Assembly: GCA_964523105.1 (NCBI GenBank)
Contig: CAZFZN010000003.1
Coordinates: 275,860 to 339,859, forward strand
DNA: 64,000 nt
Reading direction: 5' to 3'
Origin: V1-33 sp964523105
GTDB taxonomy: Bacteria > Verrucomicrobiota > Verrucomicrobiia > Verrucomicrobiales > V1-33
Shown: piece by piece, positions 1-9,940 of the stretch
Layout: each line of letters starts with the position of its first letter
Numbering within the stretch: position 1 is the first letter of the stretch
Made by a program: the position numbers and the translations under genes
The notes under the pieces: model-generated
What the model was told of the DNA's origin: nothing
The model's database searches: none
Seen by the model: only the letters and a program-made list of their open reading frames with translations

Positions 1-3000
1 CCGTGGTCGGTGACGGAAACGAGTTCCACGCCCGCGGGAGACCACGACTGCATGTCGCCGGAACTCTCGATGCGCGCGGTGAGGCCGCTGGCGCCGATCA
101 GTTCGCGGACCGCCATGACCGTATAAAGCTCCGCGGCTCCGCCGGTGGTGAAGGATTCCAGTGTCACCGACGGCAGAAAAGCCGCGGACGGCAAGGTGCG
201 CGCCCCGGTGGCAAAGGCCAGCATCTGGCTGATGCCGTCTTTGTCAGGGTCGGCGAGAGGATCGGGGTTGGCCTGCGCCGCGAGCCATGAGGCGAGCGTG
301 GTGCGGTCGTCCGCGCCGGGCTGACCGCCGCCGGCCGCGCTGGGCCGCCAGTTTTCGGGCAGACTCATGCCGGCGTTGTCCGGCGGAGCGCTGGGATTGA
401 TGAGCGCCAGGGCTGGCCCGAAGCCGTCCGGCGATTTCGGCCATGCGCCCGCGTCATTGTAGGTGAAGCGCCACAGGTCTGCGCCCGCGGCATTCACCAG
501 CGCGATGGATTCGCCGTCGTTGTTCAGATTGCCGGCCGCAAACTGGCCGAAGACCTTCACGCCGGCCCCGTAACGCGCCGCAAACGCCGCGGCATTGTTC
601 ACAACGACGCCGCGCTGGCCCGGCGCGAGTTCCGCCACGTCATCGGGAGCGAACGTGAAACTGATGCCGTCCACGATCTCCAGGCCCGCGAGGCTGATGG
701 AGCGCGTGCCGTAGTTCATCAGTTCGATAAACTCGAACATCCGCGGGTCGGCAAATCCCGCGCTCACTTCCACCGGCGACGGGCCGGCAGGATTGTAGTG
801 AATCTTCGAGATCACCAGATTCGCCGCTGTGGCCGGCTCCGCGGCGACAATGAAGAAGGCCTCCGTGAGGGCCGACCACTCGCCGCCCGCCGAGCGCGTC
901 CGGGCTTTCACGGTCCCGCTTTGCGTCAGGGTGATGCCGCTGTTGGAAATCTGCGCCTGCAGCGCGACATCGATTCCAAGATCGCTGCTGCCCGCGGTCT
1001 CCTGGTGCAGTTCGACGGCCAGCACGTTCACACCGTTCCGCAGCACGCCGGCGGGAGGCACGTATTCGATCCGCGTCACCGCATCCTCCGGACTCGCGCC
1101 GCCGCTGGCGAAACTCGCATAAGTTTGGTTGCCGCCGGCCATGTTGGTCCGTCCGGCCTCACGCCCGTTGATGTAGAGGATCGCACCGTCGTCGCGGATG
1201 ACATCGATGAGCAGCTTGCTCACGCGCGTCGCATCGGCCACGGTGAAAGTCTTGCGGAAGTAGGTCGTGGGATATCGGTTCAGTGGGTCGCCGCCGAATC
1301 CGACCGTGGTCCGCATAGTGCGGTTCGTGATGCTGCCATAACCCAGCATTGCCTGCCCGGTGCCCCACGCCGTGTCGTCGAAGTCCTCATGCTTCCAGTT
1401 GGTCAGGCTGTAAGCGGGATGCCCGGAGACGATTTCACTGTCGCCCAGTCCGGACGGTGTCGTGAAATACCGCCATCCCGGCGCTTCGAGGGCAAAATAG
1501 GATTCCGTCACACTGCCGCCGGCCAGACCGGTGGCCGCAGGATTCACCGCGCCGCCGGGCAGCCGCGGATCGGATCCGTCCGTGGTGTAATAAACCGTGC
1601 CTGCGGGTGAGTTGGTGAAATTGATCAGCGGCGGATCGATCACCCCGCCGTGCTGGGTGAATTCGGGCGCATCGGTTGCCGGGTAGAGATTCGCGGCGCG
1701 GAACTGTGCGAGCGCGATGGCAGGGCGGTTCGGCATGTAGGAATTCAGAATGGTGTCGCGTGCCGCGATCCAGTGACTCTTGCGGAAATCGCGCACGCCC
1801 TGGCGGGTGTTCGGGTTGTCGCCCCAGCGCGCCGCCTCCGCGTCGATCGCGGGCTCGATGTGTGCCGCCATGGCCGAATAGCGGGCGATCATCGTCGCGG
1901 AGGTGAGCGGACCGCCGTTGAAGCAGTGTTTGTGCACGCGATCGGCGAAGAGCAGGCGGAACTCCGCGTTCAGTTTGGCGCGGTCGTAAAACCGCGTCGG
2001 CGTCACGGTGGCACTGACCCCGAGCCGGTTGGCGTTGAGGTCGAGCAGCGTGTACTCCGAGTCCCACGGCACGAATTTGAACCCGCCGTCCGCGCCGTCG
2101 CGCCGTCCGAAGGCGTACCAGTTTTTGCCTGGCCAGTCGAGATTCGAGAGGAACGAATTGGCGATGACATAATCCGCCAGACACGTCATGTCCACATACT
2201 GGCGGAGATTGCCGTAGGCGACCGGGTTGGTCATGTCCTGGGCGCTGATTGCGAGTGCCTGCTGCCAGCGGTCGGAGGTGCCGCTGACCATTTCGTAGCT
2301 GTTGGTCGGGGCGGAGGCGGGGCCTGTCAGGCTCTGATGCTTGAGCGCATCGTAATCCTCGTCGCGTCCGCCGTAATGACTGGAGGCATAATCGTCGTCA
2401 GGGCGCTCCGTGGGATTGTAAATGCCCCAGTAGAGACCGTTGAGGTAAAGATGCACGAATGTCCCGCGCGAGGCCGGCTGGCCCATGGCGAGATAGGTTT
2501 CGCGCATAAACGGATCGCGCAGGTATTGCGCCGGGTGTGCGTTGTCCACCCACGCATCGCTGAAGGTGGCCCGCAGATTGATGCGGTCGAATTCCGAAAT
2601 CTCCCCCTCGCCGAAGAGCGGGAAGTTCAGTTTCCCGGGGCCGTACTGCTTATTGAAAGTCAGGCGCAGCGACTTCTTCGGAGTGGCTTCGTAATGCCGG
2701 CTCCACCCGCCGATCAGCCGCACCGCGCATTCGATCTGAACCTCGCGCGCCCCGTCCGGCTGGATCCACTCCATGCTGCACTTCCGGTCCGGATTGAACG
2801 GCGATTGCGTGAAGACACCGATGCCATTCACGTCGCCAAACGGATTGGGCAGGATGCCGTCGTTGCCGAACAAGTCCGCCGGGTCCGCGACGATGGACAT
2901 CGTCGGCAGGGAGCGGAGTGCCGCGATCATCGCGGGGCGGTTCGCGTTCACGATGACCGGCTTCATTTCGTAGTCTGCCGGCACCGGCACGCCGGCCGTG

Positions 3001-4766
3001 CTGCCGTTGGTGCCGGTGAAGACACCCCACGTCGCCGGAAAGCCCGGCGGATTCGCGGGCTGGTCGATGGATGTCGCCGGAAAAAGATAGGTCTGCGTGT
3101 CCACTCCGGTGCTGACCCAGCCGGGGCGGAACGCGATGGCACGCAGCACGGTGGTCTTGTTGATCGCCACCGCCGCCGACGGCGTCTGGCCCGCGGCCGG
3201 CGTGACCACGGTCCCGTTCGCAGGCGTGGGCTCGGTGCCATTGGTCGTGTAGGAAATCGAGGCGTCCGGCGTCAGGCTCGTGATGTTCACCGTGATCGGC
3301 GCATCGAAGAAACCGCGGTCGATGTCGAATTTCGTGTCCTCCACGAATCCGGCCAGGGCCGCGCCGTTGGGCGCTCCTGGCGTGGCCGGCACGAAAAATC
3401 CTGGCAGGCCGGTGCCCTCGTCAGTGCCCCAGGAAGCATCCGTCTGCTGCGGAGGAACGTTAGTGAATTCCGAGACCACCGTGGTGCCGTCCGGCGCCAG
3501 CAGCTGCAGCGTTTCGCCGCCGGCGGACAGCTGAAACGTGGTGTGCAGAAACCCGCCGGCGTCCGTGTAGTTCGCCGCTGCCTGACCCGACGCAAATACG
3601 ACGAGCCGTGCGTTGCCCGCCAGTGGCACCGCCGGAAAGATCCAGGTCGTGGTGCTGTCCCGCAGTCCATAGCCGTCGAGCGCGATGCCGAACGCATTCG
3701 GATTCCAAATCTCGATCCAGTCGGAGGCATTGCCGTCGCCGTCGTTCAGCGCCGCGCTGTTCGACGCCATGAATTCCGTGAGGCGCGGCGGGAGCACGGT
3801 TTCGTTCACCCCCACCGTTACCTGAGCCGTCACGGAACCGGCGCCGTTCGCCGCCGTCAATGTGTAGGTTGTCGTGACTCCGGGGCTAACGTTTACGCTG
3901 CCGGTCGCACCGCTGATGGCCGGTGCGCCGTGGTTGATTGCGAGGCTGTCCGCGCGCGAAGTGTTCCATGAGAGCGCCGTGCTTTGCCCGGAAGTGATGT
4001 TTCCGGGCAGTGCGGTGAAGGAATTGATCTTCGGCAACTGCACCACGCCGCCGGCGTCGCGCAGGGCCTTCACTTCCACGGCCGTCAGCACGGTGTCGTA
4101 GAGAAAGACATTGTCGATCGCCCCGTCCCACGGCTCGGAATTGATGTCAGGCCGGATGGCGCCAATGGCGAAGGTATTCCAGCCCGCGCCAAACGCGCCC
4201 GCCGCCGTCACCGACACCAGCGGGTCCGCCACTGTGGCGGCGTCGAGATCCACATACATTGTCACCTGCTTTGCCGGCTGATCATAACTCGCGGCAATGA
4301 ACGACCACTGCGAAGTGCTCACCGGCCCTGGCGTGCCGGTGATCAGACCGTTGGCGTTCACAGCATCATTTCCGATGAAGGTGGCGTAGCGGAAGGTTCC
4401 GCCCGGGTTGCGGTTGTCCAGTCCCAGCGTGCGGTCCCAGCTGCCGTTGTCGTGGCCGAGCACCTTATAGAGATTGCTCGTCAGAGTGTCTGTCCGCACC
4501 CACGCGCCCCATGTCATGCGCGGCAGCGCAGTCGGATTGATGTCCACCGGGACGATGAGCCGGTCCCCGGAGAAATCGTAGGCGCCGCTGCCGTTGAAGC
4601 CGGTCGTCGCTCCCCACACCGGATTGGTGCCGGCATTCCCGCTGATGTTGTTGCCATGGCCGCTGGCGTCCAGATAGGGATTGGCAGCATTGTCGAAGTC
4701 GAAGTAGGCGATCAGTTCAGCCCGGGCGGCGACGAGCAGGAGGTGGAGAAGCAGTATGATGCGCAT
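1..4766 (-). CDS. Giant secreted LamG / lamin-tail / CotH multidomain protein (partial, runs off left edge)
   Basis: The frame starting at the ATG at 4764-4766 stays open to base 1, at least 1588 codons, and the end lies outside the window. It begins with a signal peptide (MRIILLLHLLLVAARA, cleavage probably before EL), then a LamG/concanavalin-like domain (about residues 20-230), an Ig-like segment (240-320), a lamin-tail domain (320-405, with SDWIEIWNP), a chitobiase C-terminal-like segment (480-560, with ISYTTNGTEPT), a CotH-kinase-like core (about 660-910, containing NGLYWGIYNP and PWDSEY), a second chitobiase-like segment (about 1055), a beta-sandwich and a second lamin-tail domain (1320-1430, with FEFIELMNYG). 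CotH-fold proteins are known as secretory-pathway kinases in some bacteria; here the role is more likely extracellular or surface-associated, by inference. It is homologous in layout to the gene at 54059-59155. Overlapping shadow frames obscure it. The catalytic residues were not verified. Confidence 0.9.
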   Translation of the reverse strand, partial: MRIILLLHLLLVAARAELIAYFDFDNAANPYLDASGHGNNISGNAGTNPVWGATTGFNGSGAYDFSGDRLIVPVDINPTALPRMTWGAWVRTDTLTSNLYKVLGHDNGSWDRTLGLDNRNPGGTFRYATFIGNDAVNANGLITGTPGPVSTSQWSFIAASYDQPAKQVTMYVDLDAATVADPLVSVTAAGAFGAGWNTFAIGAIRPDINSEPWDGAIDNVFLYDTVLTAVEVKALRDAGGVVQLPKINSFTALPGNITSGQSTALSWNTSRADSLAINHGAPAISGATGSVNVSPGVTTTYTLTAANGAGSVTAQVTVGVNETVLPPRLTEFMASNSAALNDGDGNASDWIEIWNPNAFGIALDGYGLRDSTTTWIFPAVPLAGNARLVVFASGQAAANYTDAGGFLHTTFQLSAGGETLQLLAPDGTTVVSEFTNVPPQQTDASWGTDEGTGLPGFFVPATPGAPNGAALAGFVEDTKFDIDRGFFDAPITVNITSLTPDASISYTTNGTEPTPANGTVVTPAAGQTPSAAVAINKTTVLRAIAFRPGWVSTGVDTQTYLFPATSIDQPANPPGFPATWGVFTGTNGSTAGVPVPADYEMKPVIVNANRPAMIAALRSLPTMSIVADPADLFGNDGILPNPFGDVNGIGVFTQSPFNPDRKCSMEWIQPDGAREVQIECAVRLIGGWSRHYEATPKKSLRLTFNKQYGPGKLNFPLFGEGEISEFDRINLRATFSDAWVDNAHPAQYLRDPFMRETYLAMGQPASRGTFVHLYLNGLYWGIYNPTERPDDDYASSHYGGRDEDYDALKHQSLTGPASAPTNSYEMVSGTSDRWQQALAISAQDMTNPVAYGNLRQYVDMTCLADYVIANSFLSNLDWPGKNWYAFGRRDGADGGFKFVPWDSEYTLLDLNANRLGVSATVTPTRFYDRAKLNAEFRLLFADRVHKHCFNGGPLTSATMIARYSAMAAHIEPAIDAEAARWGDNPNTRQGVRDFRKSHWIAARDTILNSYMPNRPAIALAQFRAANLYPATDAPEFTQHGGVIDPPLINFTNSPAGTVYYTTDGSDPRLPGGAVNPAATGLAGGSVTESYFALEAPGWRYFTTPSGLGDSEIVSGHPAYSLTNWKHEDFDDTAWGTGQAMLGYGSITNRTMRTTVGFGGDPLNRYPTTYFRKTFTVADATRVSKLLIDVIRDDGAILYINGREAGRTNMAGGNQTYASFASGGASPEDAVTRIEYVPPAGVLRNGVNVLAVELHQETAGSSDLGIDVALQAQISNSGITLTQSGTVKARTRSAGGEWSALTEAFFIVAAEPATAANLVISKIHYNPAGPSPVEVSAGFADPRMFEFIELMNYGTRSISLAGLEIVDGISFTFAPDDVAELAPGQRGVVVNNAAAFAARYGAGVKVFGQFAAGNLNNDGESIALVNAAGADLWRFTYNDAGAWPKSPDGFGPALALINPSAPPDNAGMSLPENWRPSAAGGGQPGADDRTTLASWLAAQANPDPLADPDKDGISQMLAFATGARTLPSAAFLPSVTLESFTTGGAAELYTVMAVRELIGASGLTARIESSGDMQSWSPAGVELVSVTDH

Positions 4767-4776
4767 AGGGGATTTT

Positions 4777-4849
4777 GGCAGAATAATGGGGGCAGAATGA
4801 TGATTTGAGAAGACTTCTTCGCTTATCATTTTGCCCCCATTATTTTGCC
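4777..4849. repeat. Palindromic repeat upstream of the GxxExxY gene
   Basis: Two 25-base arms (4777-4801 and 4825-4849) are inverted copies with 23 of 25 matches and a 23-base loop. The core word is TGGGGGCAGAATGAT, read as ATCATTTTGCCCCCA on the other arm. It fills the gap between the divergent starts of the giant CotH gene (4766) and the GxxExxY gene (4861). A third copy of one arm lies at 5652-5676, just after the GxxExxY gene. Confidence 0.85.
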
Positions 4850-4860
4850 CATCCCCTGCC

Positions 4861-5649
4861 ATGCCAATCATCCTGCACACCCCCGTTCGCGTGCTCAATC
4901 AGCAGGAGTTCCACGAACTGAACCATCAGGTGCTCGGCGTCATCTTCCAGGTCCACAGCGAGTATGGCAGGCTCGCCGACGAAGCCGTCGTCAAGTCCGC
5001 CATCGCCGCTGAATGGAACCGCACGGGAATCGCCGCCCGCGATATTCCCATCCGCCTGACCCACGGCAGTTACTCCAAAACCCTCTACATGGACCTGCTC
5101 TTCGAGTCCTCGCTGATGATCGAAGCCAAAACCGCCGACCGGCTCAGCGGCTCGCACCGCGCGCAGGCACTCAACTATCTTTTCCTCACCGGAATGCACC
5201 ACGGCACGCTGGTCAACCTGCGCACCCCGCGCGTGGAGCATGAGTTCGTCTCCACGCACATCAGCCCGGAGGCACGCCGCGTCATCCAGGTCCGCAAATT
5301 CCACCGGCCTGAGGACGCGGACTCCGCGCGCCTCCTCACCTGTGCGGAATCCCTGCTCCGCGACTGGGGCTCGTATCTGGAAGTCTCCCTCTACCGTGAC
5401 GCCATCGCTCATCTGCTGCAACTCGGCGAATCCTCGCCCGTATCTGTTTTTCATGATGGCCAGCGCATCGGGCATCAGCCCATGCTGCTGCTCAACGAAA
5501 CCACCGTCCTCGCCTGCACCGCGCTCACCAGCGGCCACGAAGACCTGTCGAGCCATCTCCAGCGACTCCTCTCCCACACCCAACTCACCTCGCTGCGCTG
5601 GCTGAACTTCAACCACACCACCCTGGAACTTCGCGCCCTCCCCGCCTAA
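4861..5649 (+). CDS. GxxExxY-type PD-(D/E)XK-fold protein with C-terminal extension
   Basis: A protein of 262 aa. Residues about 15-130 match the GxxExxY / PDDEXK_3 family: a helix with HQVLGVIFQVHSEYG, then MDLLFE and LMIEAKT giving the nuclease-like triad D78, E88 and K90, then ALNYLFLTGMHHGTLVN. The family-naming motif is degenerate (G36-x-x-A39-x-x-A42 instead of G-x-x-E-x-x-Y). Family members are usually about 125-150 aa, so the last 130 residues, rich in hydrophobic and Ser/His residues, are an extension I cannot assign. The ATG at 4861 is preferred over an upstream TTG inside the repeat. The gene is bracketed by copies of one palindromic repeat, suggesting the two belong together. The biological role of the family is not established. 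Confidence 0.8.
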   Translation: MPIILHTPVRVLNQQEFHELNHQVLGVIFQVHSEYGRLADEAVVKSAIAAEWNRTGIAARDIPIRLTHGSYSKTLYMDLLFESSLMIEAKTADRLSGSHRAQALNYLFLTGMHHGTLVNLRTPRVEHEFVSTHISPEARRVIQVRKFHRPEDADSARLLTCAESLLRDWGSYLEVSLYRDAIAHLLQLGESSPVSVFHDGQRIGHQPMLLLNETTVLACTALTSGHEDLSSHLQRLLSHTQLTSLRWLNFNHTTLELRALPA

Positions 5650-5651
5650 GT

Positions 5652-5676
5652 ATCATTCTGCCCCCATCATTTTGCC
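5652..5676 (+). repeat. Third copy of the GxxExxY-associated repeat arm
   Basis: This 25-base copy matches the right arm at 4825-4849 with 23 of 25 bases and in the same orientation. It begins 2 bases after the stop of the GxxExxY gene. The TTG used as start of the next gene (5672) lies inside it, so the repeat may have displaced the original start region of that gene. Confidence 0.85.
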
Positions 5677-8600
5677 AAAGACCCCCACCATCATCCTGCA
5701 CCTTTCCGCGCTGTCCCTCACCGCGCAGTCCTCCCTCCTGTCCCCCGATCTAAAACCCATCCTCGACCGACTCGATCCCTCGACCGACGCCGGCTGGGAA
5801 TCGGAGGAGTCCAGTGATGCCGCGCAGAATGTGTTGAAGAAACTCATCGCAGCTGTCGCCGATTCGTCTGCGGGAAAGATCAAAGCACCGGAATTCCGCA
5901 CCCATCGCTGGCGGCCGGCGGCACGGGAGAAGGTCTTCGCTGACAAGAGCGTGGAAGTCTGGCGCGCGAAGCCTGACAAAAACGAAGTTCCGCCCGCGGA
6001 GGCGATGACATCCCTGCGCGAACCTTACGATGCGAAGGCCAGGCTGGAGGTGAAGCTCAAAACTTTCCGCGTCACACCGCCGTCGGAGAAGGACGGTTCA
6101 TTTGCCACCGAAGTGCTGGTGCTCGCGGGAGGCGCAGGCAGGCAAGGCACCGTGCAGCAGAACGCGCACTGGCGCTGCGAGTGGACCGGCGGCGCAGAGC
6201 CGGTCCTGCGTTCCATCGAGGTGTTGTCGTACGAGGAAATCCTGCCGGTGGCCGCAGGGCTGCATTATGAAGACGTGACGCCCTCCGCCTTCCGCGGTGT
6301 GGAGTCGTTCCGCACGCAGTTGTTGCGCGGCATCGATCACTGGCGTCCGCGTTTGCAGGGCGACTACGGCAATGACGTCAACGGCCTCGAAGGTCTCGCG
6401 CTCGGCGATGCCGACGGCGACGGACTCGACGACCTTTACGTCTGCCAGCAGGGCGGGCTGCCCAACAAACTCTATCTGCGCAATGCCGACGGCACACTGC
6501 TCGACTTCTCGTCAGAGTCCGGTGCCGACTGGATGGAGGTGACCCGGGCCGCGCTCTTCGTAGACCTCGACAACGACGGCGATCAGGACCTCGCGCTCGC
6601 GCAGGGCTGGTATTACATGCTCATGGAGAATGATGGCAAAGCGCATTTCACAAAGAGGGCGGAAGTCCGCGCGGAGGCGAATCTGCACTCGCTCGCCGCC
6701 GCTGATGCCGATCTCGACGGTGATCTCGATCTTTATCTCTGCGGACGCAATCCGGCGCGCGAGATGGCGCAGAGCGAGGGCATTCTCGGCCAGCCTGTCC
6801 CCTATCACGACGCCAACAACGGCGGGCCGAACATTTATCTGCGCAACGACGGTAATTGGAAATTCACCGACAACACCGTGGCCAGCGGCCTCGATGCGAA
6901 CAACCGCCGCTACAGCTACGCCTGCTCTTGGGAGGATTACGATCTCGACGGCGATCCTGATCTCTACGTCGCCAACGACTTCGGCCGCAACAATCTCTAC
7001 CGGAACGACGGTGGCAAATTCACGGACGTGGCCGCCGCGCTGGGCGTGGAGGACATCTCCGCCGGCATGGGCGTGACGTGGGGCGATCCCAACAACGACG
7101 GTCGCCCTGACATCTACGTGAGCAACATGTTCTCCAGCGCCGGCAATCGCATTGCCTACCAGCGCCACTGGCGCGCCGGCGCGGCCAATGCCGAATTCCA
7201 GCGCCATGCCCGCGGCAACAGTTTGTTTCTGAACGCCGGCAACGTATTCAACGACGCGAGCGTTTCCGCCGGCGTCACCATGGGCCGCTGGGCGTGGGGC
7301 GCGCACTTCGCCGACCTCAACAACGACGGCTGGGAGGATCTTTACGTGGCCAACGGCTTCATCACCACGGAGGACACCGGCGACTTGTGAAGTTTCTACT
7401 GGCGGCAGGTCGTGTCGCAGTCACCGCAAACCACCGAGACCACGCCGGACAAAGCCGAGCGCTACCGGCTCGGCTGGAAGGCTCTCAGCGAACTCATCGG
7501 TCAGGGCCGTGCCTTCAGCGGGCACGAAAAGGACACCTGCTTCCTCAACACCCGGGACGGGCGCTTTGCCGACGTGTCGGTCGCCAGTGGACTCGATTTC
7601 GATGACGACGGGCGTGCCCTGGCCACCTGCGACTGGGACTTCGACGGACGCACCGACTTCTGGGCCAGCTATCGCACGTCGCCGCGCGTGCGCCTGCTGC
7701 GCAACGCGACCGCGGCGCCAGGAAACTGGCTCGCGCTGCAACTCAGAGGTACGACCTGCAATCGCGACGCCATCGGCGCGCGTGTCGTCATCACACTTCC
7801 CGGCGGGCAAACCCGCACGCGCTGCCTGCGCGCCGGCGAGGGATTCCTCGCGCAGTCGAGCAAGTGGCTGCATTTCGGCCTCGGGATCGCAGAGAACGTG
7901 AAAAGCGTCACCGTCCACTGGCCGGGCGGCAAAGCTGAGAACATCAGCGGAGTCGTCGCCGGAAAACATCAGCGTATCGTCCAGGGCAGCGGCAAAGCGG
8001 AAATCATCACGCCGCCGGCGAAGGCCGCGCTGAAGGCTGCTGCCTATCCAAAGCCTCCGGACGACAGCCTGATGCGCACCTGGATCATCGGCCGTCTGCC
8101 GTTGCCGGAAAGCTCGCTCATTCCCGCGACGGGCAAACCGCTGCTCGTCAATTTCTGGTCGCAGACCTGCGCGCCGTGTGTTGCCGAAATGGCAGAGTGG
8201 ACCAAACGCGAAAAGGAAATCCGCGCGGCCGGACTCGATATTGTCGCACTCAACATGGATGGCCTGACGCCCGGCGGACAACCCGCACCGCCGCCCAAGG
8301 GGTTTCCCTTCCGCACTGCCAATGCCGACACCGCGACAGTGGAGGCCATGGAACTGCTCCATCGCGTCACGGTCGAACTGCAAGCCCCGCTCCCCGCGCC
8401 CACGAGTTTCCTTTTGGACAAGGAAGGCCGCGTCGCTGCCATTTATAAAGGCGCCGTGCCGCTGGAACTTCTTCTGACTGATCTCGCGCTGCTGGAAAAG
8501 CCGGTCGAATCCCAGCGCGATGCCGCCGTGCCCTTCAAAGGCCGCTGGGCCTCGCAGCCCTTTCCGCCACAGCCGCTGCGCTACGCCGAGGCCTTCGCCA

Positions 8601-9352
8601 ACATCGGCCAGCCCGCGCGGCGGCTCGCGTACCTTGCACATTATAATAGCAGAGCATCCGAAGCGGCGGTGCAGATGCGTCTCGGCGAACTGTATCTGGA
8701 AGCGGGCCGGGCGCAGGAAGCGGTCAGCACCTGGGCCGCGTTGCCGTCGGATCGCCCCGATCTGCACCGCACCGCCGGCATCGCCCTGCTGCAGCGCAAC
8801 CTCGGCGAACCCGCACGCCGCCATTTGCGCACGGCATTGCCGGCTTTTGAGAAGGATCCCGCCTTCCGCTTCAACTGCGGCATCGCCGAAGCCTCCACCG
8901 GACACCTGCCGGCAGCCCTCGGGCATTTTCAGGCGGTGACACAGCTCGACCCCCGGGACGCCGCCGCCTTTTTCCAGACCGGCAACCTTCTCCAGGCCGC
9001 CAAACGCAGCAAGGAAGCCATCGCTGCCTACCAGGAAAGTCTGCGGCTCAAACCCGGCTGGGCTTTTCCCGCGAACAACCTCGCCTGGCTGCTCGCCACC
9101 GATCCCGATCCCGCCGTGCGCAACGGTCAGGAAGCCCTGCGTCTCGCACAGGCCGTCGTTAAGGCGGACGGCGGCAAAAACCCGGCCACGCTCTCCACGC
9201 TCGCCGCCGCGTATGCTGAGACCGGCGACTTCGCCCAAGCCGTCAGTGCCATGGAAGCCGCCATCCGCCACACGCCCGACCCGGCACAGGCGCAGCGGCT
9301 GCAGCCTTCACTCCAGGCCCTGAAAGCCGGGCAGCCGGTACGGACTCGCTGA
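5672..9352 (+). CDS. FG-GAP/VCBS - ASPIC/UnbV - TlpA-like - TPR protein with in-frame UGA (candidate selenoprotein or interrupted gene)
   Basis: One continuous frame of 1226 codons is interrupted only by TGA at 7388-7390 (codon 573). Upstream lie FG-GAP/VCBS repeats with DxDxDG calcium motifs (DADGDGLDD, DLDNDGDQD). Downstream lie an ASPIC/UnbV domain (about residues 675-770), a TlpA/thioredoxin-like domain with CAPC (about residues 833-836), and a TPR region (about 975-1220). The residues on both sides of the stop, TEDTGDL and SFYWRQVVSQSP, form one conserved family segment, so this is one gene. The start is uncertain: TTG at 5672 gives a weak signal-like N-terminus, and the first internal ATG is about 110 codons in. 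A hairpin with apical GGUCG follows the UGA (7402-7418). Alternatives are a nonsense mutation (for example TCA to TGA) or an assembly error. It is probably exported. Confidence 0.8.
7402..7418 (+). promoter_or_regulatory. SECIS-like hairpin downstream of in-frame UGA
   Basis: Bases 7402-7407 (GCGGCA) pair with 7413-7418 (TGTCGC) through six pairs including one G-U, leaving the loop GGUCG. The loop GGU sits 18-20 bases after the UGA. From memory, the E. coli fdhF SECIS has GGU about 19-21 bases after its UGA, with a GCA-GGUC-UGC tip. The caveat is that this stretch also encodes W-R-Q-V-V, a conserved protein motif, so the resemblance could be partly forced by coding. Confidence 0.4.
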
Positions 9353-9394
9353 CCGCTGCCGGTTGTGATCGAACCGCAAGGCCGCCCTCCACTG

Positions 9395-9916
9395 TCAGGT
9401 GAACAGGATGTGCGTGCCCGTTCCGGCGGATTCCTGGTAGAAATCACCCACTGTCAGCACGCCGTCCACGCGTTCCCACAGGTCCTCTCTTTTCAGTTTG
9501 AACATATCCATCGCGAGTTTGCAGGCGTAGATTTTTCCGCCGGAGTCGGAAATGAGTTCGAGGAATTCCCGCACGGGCGGGATGTCGAGCTTTTCCATTT
9601 CGCGGTTCATGAGATGACTGGCGAAAGCCGACACTCCGGGAATGGCGCCGAGCCACGTGGGGAAGGGGAGGGTCATGGGCATGCCGAGCATGGGCATGGC
9701 CATGTTCAGCGCGGAATTGCCGACCGTGGCCACTTTGAGCCTGTCCAGCGTCTTGTTTGTCAGGGCATTGAGGCCGAAGAAGGTGAAGAACAGGGAGGCC
9801 TCGATGCCCTCCATGCGTGCTCCGTTCGCCATGATCAGCGCCGGATACACGCCGTCGAGCGAGCCCCGGCTCACGATGATGGAGACCTTCTTCACGGGTT
9901 GTTTGTCGTCGTTCAT
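9395..9916 (-). CDS. DsrE2-like DsrE/DsrF family sulfur-trafficking protein
   Basis: A protein of 173 aa with the DsrE fold: an N-terminal beta strand KVSIIVSRGSLDGVYPALIM, the hydrophobic segment FFTFFGLNAL, and a C-terminal GGKIYACKLAMDMF carrying the conserved Cys expected to bind persulfide sulfur. Family members of this larger DsrE2 type are known to move sulfane sulfur between carriers such as TusA, DsrC and rhodaneses. It is the last gene of a minus-strand operon, 24 bases after the DsrC-like gene. Its stop codon lies inside a copy of the CCTGACA motif (9393-9399). Confidence 0.88.
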   Translation of the reverse strand: MNDDKQPVKKVSIIVSRGSLDGVYPALIMANGARMEGIEASLFFTFFGLNALTNKTLDRLKVATVGNSALNMAMPMLGMPMTLPFPTWLGAIPGVSAFASHLMNREMEKLDIPPVREFLELISDSGGKIYACKLAMDMFKLKREDLWERVDGVLTVGDFYQESAGTGTHILFT

Positions 9917-9940
9917 AATAATTGTCAGGACGGAGTGGAA

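Noticed and set aside
1650..3971. Long plus-strand frame of 773 codons
   Set aside because: It is the antisense shadow of the giant CotH gene; composition is Arg/Gly/Val-rich with no domain, while the minus frame reads as recognised domains.
7421..9271. Long minus-strand frame opposite the TlpA/TPR part
   Set aside because: The plus frame has clear ASPIC, thioredoxin and TPR motifs; the minus frame has none.
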